Positions 1-8,440 of a stretch of DNA of 64,000 nt are shown here, piece after piece. Each line of letters opens with the position of its first letter. Position 1 is the first letter of the stretch. The DNA lies in the NCBI GenBank assembly GCA_004005435.1, contig RZWH01000003.1:496001-560000 (forward strand), written 5' to 3'. The DNA comes from Rhodobacteraceae bacterium CCMM004 (lineage in GTDB: Bacteria; Pseudomonadota; Alphaproteobacteria; Rhodobacterales; Rhodobacteraceae). Position numbers and translations under genes: made by a program. The notes under the pieces are model-generated. The model saw nothing but the letters and a program-made list of their open reading frames with translations, did no database searches and was not told the DNA's origin.

Positions 1-1209
1 GTGCCCCATTCCAAGGTGGCGAGCCAGGCGCTGAGCCTGATCCCCACCTTCATTCTCATCGGCTATCTGGCCTACTATGCGGGGCTGACCCGGGCGTTGT
101 TCGAGGCCGCCAAGCGCTGGGTCGGGTGGCTGCCCGGGGGGCTCGCCGTCTCGACCGTCTTTGCCACTGCAGGGTTCGCGGCGGTCTCGGGGGCGAGCGT
201 GGCGACGGCGGCGGTGTTCGCGCGCATCGCCATCCCCGAGATGCTCAAGGTCGGCTACGACAAACGCTTTGCCGCGGGCGTGGTGGCGGCGGGCGGCACG
301 CTCGCGTCGCTGATCCCTCCGTCGGCGATCCTGGTGATCTACGCGATCATCGTGGAACAGGATGTGGGGATGCTGTTGCTCGCCGGGTTCATCCCCGGCG
401 TGGTCTCGGCGCTGATCTACGGCGCGCTGATCGTCGGAATGGCGCTGACGATCAAGGGCTTCGGCCCGCCGGTGCGGGGGTTCACCTGGGGCCAGAGGCT
501 GATCGCCCTGCCCCCGGCGCTGCCCATCGTGTTCGTGGTCGTGATCATCATCTTCTTCATCTACAACCCCTTCGGCGGCGACGCCTGGGGCACGCCGACC
601 GAGGGCGGCGCGCTGGGCGCGTTCGTGGTGTTCCTGATGGCGCTCTGGCGGGGGATGCGGTGGCGGCAGTTTCGCGACGCGCTCTTGGAAACGGCCAAGC
701 TGAGCGTGATGATCTTTTCTATCATCTGGGGCGTGCTGATCTACGTGCGGTTTTTGGGCTTCGCCGACCTGCCGGGGGCGTTTTCGGACTGGATCCAGTC
801 CTTGGACATGGCGCCGATGCTGATCCTGGTGTGCATCCTGTTGGCCTATGCGGTGCTGGGGATGTTCATGGACGCCATCGGGATGCTGCTGCTGACCCTG
901 CCGGTGGTCTATCCGGCGGTCATGGCGCTGAACGGCGGGCCCTACGTGACGGCGGCGGAGTCCACCTTCGGCATGTCGGGCCCGATGTGCGCGGTGTGGT
1001 TCGGGATCCTGGTGGTCAAGATGGCCGAGTTCTGTCTGATCACGCCGCCCATCGGGCTGAACTGCTTTGTCGTCGCCGGCGTGCGCGACGACATCTCAGT
1101 TCAGGACGTGTTCCGCGGAGTGACGCCGTTCTTCGTGGCGGACGCGATCACCATCGCCACGCTGGTGGCGGTGCCGGGGATCGTGCTGTGGCTGCCGAGC
1201 CAGATGTGA
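1..1209 (+). CDS. dctM: TRAP transporter large permease (DctM-like), 5' end cut by the window
   Basis: Large membrane subunit of a tripartite ATP-independent periplasmic transporter, which moves organic acids or sugar acids across the inner membrane using an ion gradient. The 402 visible residues are a run of hydrophobic helices and carry the family signature TLASLIPPS near residues 100-108, followed by further DctM-like helices to the C-terminus. Full-length DctM proteins begin with roughly 30-80 further residues, so the GTG at base 1 is not taken as the true start and the gene continues to the left. It converges on the aldehyde dehydrogenase gene, with a hairpin between them. The substrate cannot be read from this subunit; a link to the acid-sugar genes next door is only inferred from position. 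Confidence 0.9.
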   Translation: MPHSKVASQALSLIPTFILIGYLAYYAGLTRALFEAAKRWVGWLPGGLAVSTVFATAGFAAVSGASVATAAVFARIAIPEMLKVGYDKRFAAGVVAAGGTLASLIPPSAILVIYAIIVEQDVGMLLLAGFIPGVVSALIYGALIVGMALTIKGFGPPVRGFTWGQRLIALPPALPIVFVVVIIIFFIYNPFGGDAWGTPTEGGALGAFVVFLMALWRGMRWRQFRDALLETAKLSVMIFSIIWGVLIYVRFLGFADLPGAFSDWIQSLDMAPMLILVCILLAYAVLGMFMDAIGMLLLTLPVVYPAVMALNGGPYVTAAESTFGMSGPMCAVWFGILVVKMAEFCLITPPIGLNCFVVAGVRDDISVQDVFRGVTPFFVADAITIATLVAVPGIVLWLPSQM

Positions 1210-1272
1210 GCGGACCGCGCGCTGCACGTTCCGCCCGGTCCCCGGCGCATCGATGCGGGTGGGCGCCGGGCG

Positions 1273-1310
1273 CCGCCTGGCCCGCCCATACTCCCGGGGT
1301 GGCCAGGCGG
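1273..1310. terminator. Inverted repeat between convergent dctM and aldehyde dehydrogenase genes
   Basis: CCGCCTGGCC at 1273-1282 and GGCCAGGCGG at 1301-1310 are perfect 10-bp inverted arms with an 18-nt loop. The repeat lies in the 130-bp gap between two convergent stop codons, so it could end transcription from both sides. There is no clear T tract on either strand, so classic intrinsic termination is uncertain. Confidence 0.45.
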
Positions 1311-1339
1311 TGGTCCGTCAGGCGCCCGACGCCCCGCCG

Positions 1340-2812
1340 TCACCAGGGCATCAGCGCCACGGGCGAGCGGCCCGAATAGTTCGCATAGACCGTTTTCTTG
1401 CGCAGGTAGGCGTCGAGCCCGTGGATCCCGTCGTCGCCGCCGGGACCGCTGTTGCGGTAGCCGGTATGGTAGCCCTGGAGCGCCTCCGGCCCGACCCTGT
1501 TGATGTAGACCTCGCCGAACCGCACATCCTGCACTGCACGCATGATCCGCGAGAAGTCGTTGGTGAACAGGTAGGCGGACAGACCGTAGCGGCTGTCGTT
1601 GGCGATCGACACCGCCTCGTCAAAGTCGGCAACCTTCATTAGCGGGACCACGGGTCCGAAGATCTCGTCGCGCATGATGGGCATGTCGGCGCGCACCCCG
1701 GCCAGGATCGTGGGTTTCAGCCAGTTGCCACCGGCCACCGGGGGGGTGTCGGGCCTGCCGCCCTGCAACAGCACCTCGGCACCGGCCGCCACGGCCTCTT
1801 GCGTGATGCGCTCGACCTTTTCCAGCTCGGGCTGCGACACCTTCGGCCCCAGGTCGGTGGTGTCGAGCATCGGATCGCCCATGCGCAGCGCGCGAGTCGC
1901 CTCGACGAAGCGGTCGACGAACGCGTCGAAGATGCCCTCTTGGATCAGCATCCGCTCGTTGCAGATGCAGACCTGGCCGCAGTTCATGAACCGCGACGTG
2001 ACCGCGGAGGCGACGGCCAGGTCGAGATCGGCGTCGTCCATGACGATCAGAGGTGCCTTGCCACCCAGTTCCAGCGACACGGGCACCAGGTTCGCCGACG
2101 CGGTCTGCATGATCCGCTTTCCGGTCGGCACACTGCCGGTCATGGTGATCAGGTCGATTTCGGGATGCGCGGTCAGGGCGGCGCCCACCGTGTCGCCCGG
2201 TCCGGTCACGATGTTGACGACGCCGTCCGGCACGCCCGCCTGGGCAAAGAGGCGCGCCATGTAGAGGGCCGACAGCGGCGTCTCCTCGTGCGGCTTCAGC
2301 ACGATGGCGTTGCCTGCGATCATCGAGGGCGCGACCTTGCGGCTGACGAGAGCGGCGGGATAGTTCCACGGGATGATCCCGACCACGACGCCCACCGGGA
2401 CGCGCTGGATCCAGATTTGCTCGTCCGGGGCGTCCGAGGGAAAGATCTCGCCTTGGATGCGGCGCGCGAACTCGGCGAAGTAGGTAAAGAACTCGGCGGC
2501 CCCGGCCACTTCGCCGCGGGCCTCGGCGATGGGCTTGCCCTGCTCGGTCACGACCAGGCGGGCCAAGGGGTCGGCGTGATCGCGGATGAGCCCGGCGATG
2601 CGGTGCATGACGGCGGCGCGCTCCACGGGCGCCAGGGCGGCCCAGGCCGGCTGTGCCCGGCGCGCCGCGTCGATGGCGCGCAGGGCCTGGTCGGCATCGC
2701 CCTCGGCGACCTCGGCGATCACCGATCCGTCGGTCGGGTTCAGCACCGGCCGCGTTCCGGCGGCGCCGGGCACCCACGCTCCGTCGATCCACATGCTGTC
2801 GTAGTCGCTCAT
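1340..2812 (-). CDS. NAD(P)-dependent aldehyde dehydrogenase, AldA (lactaldehyde/glycolaldehyde) subtype
   Basis: Oxidises an aldehyde to the carboxylic acid in the cytosol. The 490-residue protein has the whole ALDH plan: the cofactor region with IIPWNYP, the general-base segment LELGGKAP, the nucleophile region NCGQVCIC, and the EIFGPV motif. The C-terminal region around VGPEALQGYH and the following Gly-rich GIHGLDAYL resembles E. coli AldA, which acts on lactaldehyde and glycolaldehyde. The ATG at 2812 follows AGGAG at a normal distance; an in-frame ATG further upstream lacks this and would run into the preceding gene. It is the last gene of the minus-strand operon, 16 bp after the PdxA2-like gene. 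A C4 sugar aldehyde such as erythrose or threose is a plausible substrate, but this is inference. Confidence 0.88.
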   Translation of the reverse strand: MSDYDSMWIDGAWVPGAAGTRPVLNPTDGSVIAEVAEGDADQALRAIDAARRAQPAWAALAPVERAAVMHRIAGLIRDHADPLARLVVTEQGKPIAEARGEVAGAAEFFTYFAEFARRIQGEIFPSDAPDEQIWIQRVPVGVVVGIIPWNYPAALVSRKVAPSMIAGNAIVLKPHEETPLSALYMARLFAQAGVPDGVVNIVTGPGDTVGAALTAHPEIDLITMTGSVPTGKRIMQTASANLVPVSLELGGKAPLIVMDDADLDLAVASAVTSRFMNCGQVCICNERMLIQEGIFDAFVDRFVEATRALRMGDPMLDTTDLGPKVSQPELEKVERITQEAVAAGAEVLLQGGRPDTPPVAGGNWLKPTILAGVRADMPIMRDEIFGPVVPLMKVADFDEAVSIANDSRYGLSAYLFTNDFSRIMRAVQDVRFGEVYINRVGPEALQGYHTGYRNSGPGGDDGIHGLDAYLRKKTVYANYSGRSPVALMPW

Positions 2813-2828
2813 TGTCGGTTCTCCTGCA

Positions 2829-3881
2829 CTATGCCTGACCCTCGGCGGCCGCCTGCCCGGCATCGGGGCGCGCGAGCCTCAGGGCGTAGTCGATGGCCTC
2901 GATCAGGCTGGTCTCGTCGGCGATGCCTTGCCCGGCGATGTCGAATGCGGTGCCGTGGTCGACCGAGGTGCGGATGATCGGCAACCCCAGGGTCACGTTC
3001 ACGCCGTTCAACACCGTCCACTTGCCCGTTTCGGGGTCGACGCCGAAGCCCAAGAGCTTGACCGGGATATGCCCCTGGTCGTGATACATGGCGATCACCG
3101 CGTCGTAGGCCCCGCCCCGCAGCTTGACGAACACCGTGTCGCCGGGAACCGGGCCGAGGACCGCCTCGCCGCGCGCCCGATAGGCCGCGACGAGCGGTTC
3201 GGTGACGTCGATGTCGTGGCGGCCGAAGATGCCGCCCTCGCCCGCGTGGGGGTTCAGCGCCGCGATGGCGATCCGCGGCTGCGACAGTCCCAGCCTGCGC
3301 AGCGTGGCCAGGGTGAGGTCCACCACCCGCGCGATGCGCTCGGGGGTCGCGCGCGAGGGCACATCGGCCAGCGCGCAATGGGTCGAGACATGGGAGACCC
3401 GGAAATCCCCGTGGGCGAGCATCATCACGCTGTCGCGCACGCCGGTGAGGTCCGCCAGCATCTCGGTATGTCCGGCGTAGTCGTGCCCGGCCAGGTGCAG
3501 CGCCTCCTTGTTCAGCGGCGCCGTGACGATCCCGGTGATCCGGCCGTCCTGGGCCAGGCGCGTGGCCAGGGCCACCGCCTGATAGGCCTGCTCGCCGGCC
3601 GCGGCCGAGACTTCGCCCCAGCGGATGTCGCTGCCCCCCGACGGGGTGGGAAGGACGGCCGCCCCGGTCAGGCCGGCGATGCCGTCCACGTCCACCGTCG
3701 CCGGCGGTGCGATCGACAGGACCTTGCCTGCACGGTCGAGCGCCTCGGGATCGCCCACGAGCAGCAGCGCGAACTCCCGCTCGGCCAGCCGGGCGCTGAC
3801 ACCGTTCATGGCCTTCAGCGCGATCTCGGGACCGATCCCGGCGGGATCACCCAGCGTTATGGCGAGGATGGGAATGGACAC
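2829..3881 (-). CDS. PdxA-family dehydrogenase, probably PdxA2 (4-phospho-threonate/erythronate 3-dehydrogenase)
   Basis: NAD-dependent, metal-dependent oxidative decarboxylase. PdxA acts on 4-phosphohydroxythreonine in vitamin B6 synthesis; PdxA2 paralogues act on 4-phospho-D-threonate or -erythronate and give dihydroxyacetone phosphate. The 350-residue protein starts with the family segment LGDPAGIGPE, and the three metal-binding histidines line up as His168 (STHCAL), His212 (NPHAGEGG) and His267 (MYHDQGH). The GTG at 3881 gives the conserved N-terminus and lies 11 bp after the permease stop. PdxA2 rather than PdxA is inferred from its place in a sugar-transport operon facing a DUF1537 kinase, the pairing known from four-carbon acid sugar pathways. 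A biosynthetic PdxA role cannot be excluded from sequence alone. Confidence 0.82.
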   Translation of the reverse strand: MSIPILAITLGDPAGIGPEIALKAMNGVSARLAEREFALLLVGDPEALDRAGKVLSIAPPATVDVDGIAGLTGAAVLPTPSGGSDIRWGEVSAAAGEQAYQAVALATRLAQDGRITGIVTAPLNKEALHLAGHDYAGHTEMLADLTGVRDSVMMLAHGDFRVSHVSTHCALADVPSRATPERIARVVDLTLATLRRLGLSQPRIAIAALNPHAGEGGIFGRHDIDVTEPLVAAYRARGEAVLGPVPGDTVFVKLRGGAYDAVIAMYHDQGHIPVKLLGFGVDPETGKWTVLNGVNVTLGLPIIRTSVDHGTAFDIAGQGIADETSLIEAIDYALRLARPDAGQAAAEGQA

Positions 3882-3892
3882 GGGGGGCGACC

Positions 3893-4879
3893 TCACTTGA
3901 TTATCGAGATTTTCGATCTGTCGATGGTCAGGAACACCGCCGCGATCAGCACAAGCCCCTTTACGATATTCTGCAAATACGGATCCACGCCGGTCATGTT
4001 CATCCCGTTGGACAAAATGGCGATGATCAAGACGCCCAGGACGGTCCCGCGGATGTGGCCGACGCCTCCGGTCAGGGGCGTCCCGCCGACGACGACCGCC
4101 GCGATCACGTCCAGTTCCAACCCCTGCGCGAGCTGCGCGGTGGCGGCCATGGTCCGCGCGCTCTGGAGCAGCCCGGCCAGCCCGCAGAGCGCACCGGCCA
4201 GCACGAAGATCCAGAACTTCACGCGATTGACGTTGATCCCGCTGAGGAGCGCGACGCGCTCGCCGCCGCCGATGGCGCGCACTTCGCGGCCGAACACCGT
4301 CTGATTGAGGATGGCGGCCGCAACCACCGTGGCCGACAGCGCGATCAGAACCGTGTTCGGCACCCCCAACGTGCGCCCGGTGTAGAAACCCAGGAAGTCG
4401 CGGTCGGTGATCGAGACCGGCGCGCCGCCGGTATAGAGCAGCACGACGCCACGAAAGATCACGAGCGTGCCGAGCGTCACGATGAAGGACGGGATCTTGC
4501 CATAGGCAAAGAGCGCGCCGTTCACCGCACCGCAGAGAAAGCCGACGGCGATGGCCGGCAGAATGGCCCAGACCCCCAGGGTCGCCGACAGCGCCGAGGC
4601 CGCCAGCGCGCTGATCGCGACCATCGAGCCCACGGACAGGTCGATGGACCCGCTGATGATCACGAACGTCATGGCCAGCGCGGCGACCAGCAAAACCGCG
4701 CTCTGCTGCATCACGATGAGGGCGTTGTTGACCGACAGGAACCGGTCGGACATCACGCCGAACCCCAGGCATAGAACCAGGAGCAGAGCCAGCGGGAACC
4801 AGTTCCGCAGCCGGTCCACCGCCGACCGGCCACGGGCCCGTCCGGCGGTGTCGGTCTTGGGCTGGGCTACATCATCCAT
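3893..4879 (-). CDS. Sugar ABC transporter permease (RbsC/BPD_transp_2 family)
   Basis: Inner-membrane channel of a ribose-type sugar importer. The 328-residue protein has a short cytosolic N-terminus, then eight to ten hydrophobic helices. It carries the family hallmarks SGSIDLSVGSMVA near residues 75-88 and GGTPLTGGVGHIRGT near the C-terminus, the coupling region that contacts the ATPase. The ATG at 4879 is preceded by AAGAGG and overlaps the end of the ATPase gene by 13 bp, so the two are probably translationally coupled. There is one permease gene only, so a homodimer is expected. Confidence 0.9.
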   Translation of the reverse strand: MDDVAQPKTDTAGRARGRSAVDRLRNWFPLALLLVLCLGFGVMSDRFLSVNNALIVMQQSAVLLVAALAMTFVIISGSIDLSVGSMVAISALAASALSATLGVWAILPAIAVGFLCGAVNGALFAYGKIPSFIVTLGTLVIFRGVVLLYTGGAPVSITDRDFLGFYTGRTLGVPNTVLIALSATVVAAAILNQTVFGREVRAIGGGERVALLSGINVNRVKFWIFVLAGALCGLAGLLQSARTMAATAQLAQGLELDVIAAVVVGGTPLTGGVGHIRGTVLGVLIIAILSNGMNMTGVDPYLQNIVKGLVLIAAVFLTIDRSKISIIK

Positions 4880-6345
4880 TTCACAACCTCTTCCTCGTCC
4901 AGGTCCGCCCCGGCCTCGAAACTCTGGGAAATCGTGCCTTTGCGGGTCACCATCACCCGGTCGGACAGGGCCAGCAGTTCGGGCAGATCCTCGGTGACCA
5001 TCAGAACCGCCATCCCCTTGTCCGCGAGCGCGCGGATCACGCGGTAGATCTCGGACTTGGCGCCGACATCGACGCCACGGGTGGGGTTGTTCAGCAGCAA
5101 TATCTGCGGTTCGGCCGCCAGGCACTTGCCCAACACGACCTTCTGCATATTCCCGCCGCTCAGGGAGCCGACGGGGGTGTCGAGCGTCTGCGTCTTGATC
5201 CCCAGCGATCCCACCTGCGCATCCGCCATGGCGCGCATTCGCCTGCGGTCGGAAAACGCCCGCGCCCGCCTCGGGCGCGCCGCGAGCGTGAGGTTCTCCA
5301 GCACGCTGAACTCGGTGATGATGCCCTCGCCCGTGCGGTCGCCGGGCAGCGCGGCGATCCCCGCCTGCCAGGCATCTTGCGGGCTTTTGGGGCGGAACGG
5401 GGTCCCGCGCAGCCGGATGTCGCCGGCGCTGCGTTTCACCGACCCGCCGACCGCGCCCAGGATCGCCTCGCCCCCTGAGCCCTTCAACCCGCCGAAGCCC
5501 ACGATCTCCCCGCGGCGCAGGTCGAAGGCCAGGGGCCCGACGCCGCCCTGGGTCGTCAGGCCGCTGACCGACAGAACCGTGTCGCCGCCCTGCTCGCCCC
5601 TCTTAGGCGGAAAGAGGCCGCCGGCGAGATCCCGGCCGACCATGAGCTCGTAGAGCCGATCCTCGGTCAGCTCGCCTGCGGCATAGGTCCCCACCAGCGC
5701 CCCGTCCTTGAGCACCACCAGGCGGTCTGCGATCTCGAACACCTGCTGGAGGTGGTGCGAGACGAAAGCGACGCCGATCCCCTGGCTCCGCAACTCGCGG
5801 ATCACGCCCATGAGGCGCCGCGCCTCGTCATGGTTCAAAAACGCGGTGCTCTCGTCGAAGAAGACGAACCGGGGCTGGGTGGCCAGGGCGCGGGCGACCT
5901 CGATGGTTTTGATCTGCCCCAGGTCGAGGCCCGCGATGTCGTCGGTGGCCGAGAAATCCGCGCCGATCCGGTCGAGGATGGCCTGGGCGTCGGCGCGCAG
6001 CCGCGTCCAGTTCAGAAATCCCAGGCGCCCATAGTCGCCCAGATGCCCCAGCATCACGTTCTCGGCGACCGACACCGCGCGGTTCACGTTGAGTTCTTGA
6101 AAGACCAGCGCGACGCCCAGCCGCTCGGCCTCGCGCTGGGTGCGCGGAGCATAGGCGCGGTCGTCCAGCATGGCCTCGCCCCCCGAGCGCGGTTCGATCG
6201 CCGCAAGAACCTTGAGCAGCGTCGACTTGCCCGCCCCGTTCTCGCCGACGATGGCGACGACCTCGCCGGGATGGAAATCGACCGACACCGCGTCCAGGAC
6301 ACAGGTCGTCCCATAGATCTTGCTGATGCGACGGGCTGAGAGCAC
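4867..6345 (-). CDS. Sugar ABC transporter ATP-binding protein (RbsA-like, two nucleotide-binding domains)
   Basis: Energises sugar import. The 492 residues hold two ABC domains in tandem. Domain 1 has Walker A GENGAGKST (34-42) and Walker B VFFDEST, but its signature reads LDLGQIK, a divergent form. Domain 2 has the degenerate P-loop GGLKGSGGEA, normal for this family, and a good signature LSGGNMQKV. Its Walker B reads ILLLNNPTRGVDVG: two asparagines sit where most homologues have Asp-Glu, so this site probably cannot hydrolyse ATP. The gene follows the binding-protein gene after a 76-bp spacer with a strong hairpin and overlaps the permease gene. Family assignment is firm; the sugar is unknown. 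Confidence 0.92.
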   Translation of the reverse strand: MLSARRISKIYGTTCVLDAVSVDFHPGEVVAIVGENGAGKSTLLKVLAAIEPRSGGEAMLDDRAYAPRTQREAERLGVALVFQELNVNRAVSVAENVMLGHLGDYGRLGFLNWTRLRADAQAILDRIGADFSATDDIAGLDLGQIKTIEVARALATQPRFVFFDESTAFLNHDEARRLMGVIRELRSQGIGVAFVSHHLQQVFEIADRLVVLKDGALVGTYAAGELTEDRLYELMVGRDLAGGLFPPKRGEQGGDTVLSVSGLTTQGGVGPLAFDLRRGEIVGFGGLKGSGGEAILGAVGGSVKRSAGDIRLRGTPFRPKSPQDAWQAGIAALPGDRTGEGIITEFSVLENLTLAARPRRARAFSDRRRMRAMADAQVGSLGIKTQTLDTPVGSLSGGNMQKVVLGKCLAAEPQILLLNNPTRGVDVGAKSEIYRVIRALADKGMAVLMVTEDLPELLALSDRVMVTRKGTISQSFEAGADLDEEEVVKWMM

Positions 6346-6385
6346 GGGTCCAGAACCTCGGTTGGAACGGTGGGGCGAGAGGCAG

Positions 6386-6414
6386 GGAGAGCGCCGCCCG
6401 TCGCGGCGCCCTCC
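6386..6414 (-). other. Intercistronic stem-loop between binding-protein and ATPase genes
   Basis: A 12-bp stem with one G-U-type mismatch (arms 6386-6397 and 6403-6414, core GCGCCGC/GCGGCGC) encloses a 5-nt loop. It begins 7 bp after the binding-protein stop. No T run follows, so full termination is unlikely. Such hairpins commonly protect the 3' end of binding-protein mRNA and let that subunit be made in excess over the membrane parts. Confidence 0.5.
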
Positions 6415-6421
6415 GTCAGGG

Positions 6422-7477
6422 TCACTGGCTGTAGGTCATCTCGAACACAGCCGTCTCGGCATCCGGGTTGTAGGTCCGCGAACGATCCTTGAAATCGTAC
6501 TCGGGCACCCCGCCGGGGAAGTCAGCGCGGAACTGCGGCACCAGATCCTGGGTCAGCGGCAGCAGGTCGAGTTTGACGTTGGCCTGCTCGGCCGGGAGCG
6601 CATTGCCGTTCAGGTGATCGTACATCATCACCAGCGCGAACCCGCCCTGGAGCCAATGCCCGCCGATGTCGAAGAGCAGCGTTCCCTGCTCAACCGCGTC
6701 CACGTTCTCGGGGTTGAGGTCCATGCCGACCACGACGATGTCCTCGCCTGCCGTCTGGCCGGCGCTGGTGATGGCGGCGATCACGCCGGTGGCGGTGCCG
6801 CCGTTCGCGGCCCAAACGCCCTGGATCTCGGGATTGCCCTGCCAGAGGCTCTCGAACACGGTCTGCGAGGTGTCGCGGACGAAGTTGCCGTCGACCTCGC
6901 CCACGACGACGACGTCGGGGTTCGCGTCCAGCGCGTCCTGAAGCCCAGCGCGGCGGTCGATGGCGACCGAGGTTCCGGCAGTGCCGTTCACCACTGCGAT
7001 ATGCTTCTTGCCGTCCTCGTCGGGCTCGATGGCGTCGAACAGAGTCTCGGCCATCTGCCGTCCGGCGTCGCGGTCGCTGGGACCGACGAAGGCCAGGTAG
7101 TTCGGGAACATCGGATCCTGAGGTTCGAAATCGGCATAGGTGTCGGTCAGGATCACCGGGATGTCCGCGTCGCGGGTGAGCGTCAGGCCCGGCACGGCGG
7201 TGGCCCAGTAGGGCGTGTAGATGATGCCGTCGACCCCCTGCGCGACCAGATCCTCCAAGGACCGGATCATCTGGTCAGGATTGTTGTCGGCGTTGAGCAC
7301 GGTCAGATCGACCCCCAGCTCCTCGGCCCCCGCGCGCATGAAGTCCACGTAGGAATTCCAGAACTGCGCATCCAGCGTCGGCACGATCACCCCGATGTCG
7401 GGATTCTCGGCCTGCGCCGGGGCAGCGACCACGACGGCAAGCGCGCCCGCGGCCGTCGCCTTCAGAAGTCTGTTCAT
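6422..7477 (-). CDS. Periplasmic sugar-binding protein (RbsB-like, Peripla_BP_4)
   Basis: Captures the sugar in the periplasm and hands it to the permease. The 351-residue product has a clear signal peptide (MNRLLKATAAGALAVVVAAP, cleavage after AQA near residue 23). The mature part has the two-lobe binding-protein pattern: PTLDAQFWNSYV at the start, NADNNPDQMI, GVDGIIYTPYW, and later WAANGGTATGV and VVVGMDLNPE. The ATG at 7477 has an ideal GGAGGAG eight bases upstream; an in-frame ATG 21 bases earlier has no comparable site. It is the first gene of the minus-strand operon, divergent from the DeoR regulator. The type (ribose/allose/xylose-like) suggests a neutral sugar or polyol. Confidence 0.92.
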   Translation of the reverse strand: MNRLLKATAAGALAVVVAAPAQAENPDIGVIVPTLDAQFWNSYVDFMRAGAEELGVDLTVLNADNNPDQMIRSLEDLVAQGVDGIIYTPYWATAVPGLTLTRDADIPVILTDTYADFEPQDPMFPNYLAFVGPSDRDAGRQMAETLFDAIEPDEDGKKHIAVVNGTAGTSVAIDRRAGLQDALDANPDVVVVGEVDGNFVRDTSQTVFESLWQGNPEIQGVWAANGGTATGVIAAITSAGQTAGEDIVVVGMDLNPENVDAVEQGTLLFDIGGHWLQGGFALVMMYDHLNGNALPAEQANVKLDLLPLTQDLVPQFRADFPGGVPEYDFKDRSRTYNPDAETAVFEMTYSQ

Positions 7478-7565
7478 CTCGGTCTCCTCCCTAATCAATC
7501 GGGACGACGCGGACCGCCTGCGACCGATTCCCGACCGTCATCCCCCAGCACCACCTTGGCGCGTC

Positions 7566-7604
7566 GTGAAACGTTTTGGAAGAAAAAAGGTGAAACCTTT
7601 GGAA
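7566..7604. promoter_or_regulatory. Candidate DeoR-family operator: two direct repeats plus a palindrome
   Basis: GTGAAACGTTTTGGAA (7566-7581) and GTGAAACCTTTGGAA (7590-7604) form a direct repeat with 24-bp spacing. The second overlaps AAAGGT-GAA-ACCTTT (7586-7600), a hyphenated palindrome. This A+T-rich block stands out in the 186-bp divergent spacer between the binding-protein gene and the deoR-like gene. It could let the regulator control both units, but no protein-DNA evidence is available here. Confidence 0.45.
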
Positions 7605-7663
7605 TTTTATGGAAGCTATTGAAATCGGTCGCGTGCAGGACCGAACATCGAGGGAGACGACGA

Positions 7664-8440
7664 ATGCTGCCCCCCATGCGACGAGCGCGCATCCTGGAGC
7701 TTCTGCGCCGGGACAAGGTCGCGACGCTCAAGGACATGTCGATCGCGCTGGGCGTCTCCATGTCCACGCTGCGGCGCGACGTCGACTATCTCTGCGAGAG
7801 CGGCCATTTGGAGCGCACCCACGGCGGCGCGATGCTGAACGAGGAGGGGCGCAGCGCGGTCGAGCTGGAGCCCGCCATCGCCACCGAACTCGAAAGCGAC
7901 GCCAAGCGCGCCATCGGGCGCCGGGCGGCCGAACTGATCAAACCTGGCCAGACGGTGATGTTCGACAGCGGCAGCACCACCGCCGCCGTTGCCCGTGCCG
8001 CGCGCGAGCGGGGGGTGCCCTTCACCGCCGTGACCAACGACCTCGCCATCGGCGGGCTGTTGTCAGCCACGCCGACGATCCGCGTCCTCGTCGTCGGCGG
8101 TTTCGTGCGGACGGGGACATCGACGCTTCTCGGACCCGAGCTGATGACTGCCGTGGCACGGCTGCGCACCGATCTGGTCTTCATCGGCACCCACGCGCTG
8201 ACGGCCGACGAACTGTCCGACACCTCCGTCGAGCTGGCGGACCTGAAACGCGCGTTTCTCCTGGCCGCCGACCGGGCGGTCGCCGTGGTCGACAGCTCCA
8301 AGGTCTTTAGCCGCGCATTCTGTAGCTTCGCGCGCACCCGTGACTTGGAACGGGTGATCACGGACGCGCGCATCGCCCCCGGCGACCTCGACGCCCTGCG
8401 CGCGCGCGTCGCCGTGGACACCGTGTCAGAGGTCGAGTGA
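7664..8440 (+). CDS. DeoR/GlpR-family transcriptional regulator
   Basis: Sugar-responsive repressor. The 258 residues start with a DeoR-type helix-turn-helix (RRARILELLRRD, then LKDMSIALGVSMSTLRRDVDYL, residues about 6-45), followed by the GGAML hinge. The C-terminal sensor domain resembles ribose-5-phosphate isomerase, with MFDSGSTTAAVA and VVVGG segments that normally bind a phosphorylated sugar. The ATG at 7664 follows AGGGAGA by seven bases; a second in-frame ATG 12 bases later is possible. It is divergent from the importer operon and overlaps the kinase gene by one base (TGATG), so it is co-translated with the kinase. Expected effector: a phosphorylated pathway intermediate. Confidence 0.9.
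   Translation: MLPPMRRARILELLRRDKVATLKDMSIALGVSMSTLRRDVDYLCESGHLERTHGGAMLNEEGRSAVELEPAIATELESDAKRAIGRRAAELIKPGQTVMFDSGSTTAAVARAARERGVPFTAVTNDLAIGGLLSATPTIRVLVVGGFVRTGTSTLLGPELMTAVARLRTDLVFIGTHALTADELSDTSVELADLKRAFLLAADRAVAVVDSSKVFSRAFCSFARTRDLERVITDARIAPGDLDALRARVAVDTVSEVE

Noticed and set aside
6320-7663. Plus-strand frame running into the DeoR-type gene, implying a 706-residue protein
   Set aside because: The first 448 codons are the antisense of the binding-protein gene; a proper ribosome site and domain start lie at 7664.
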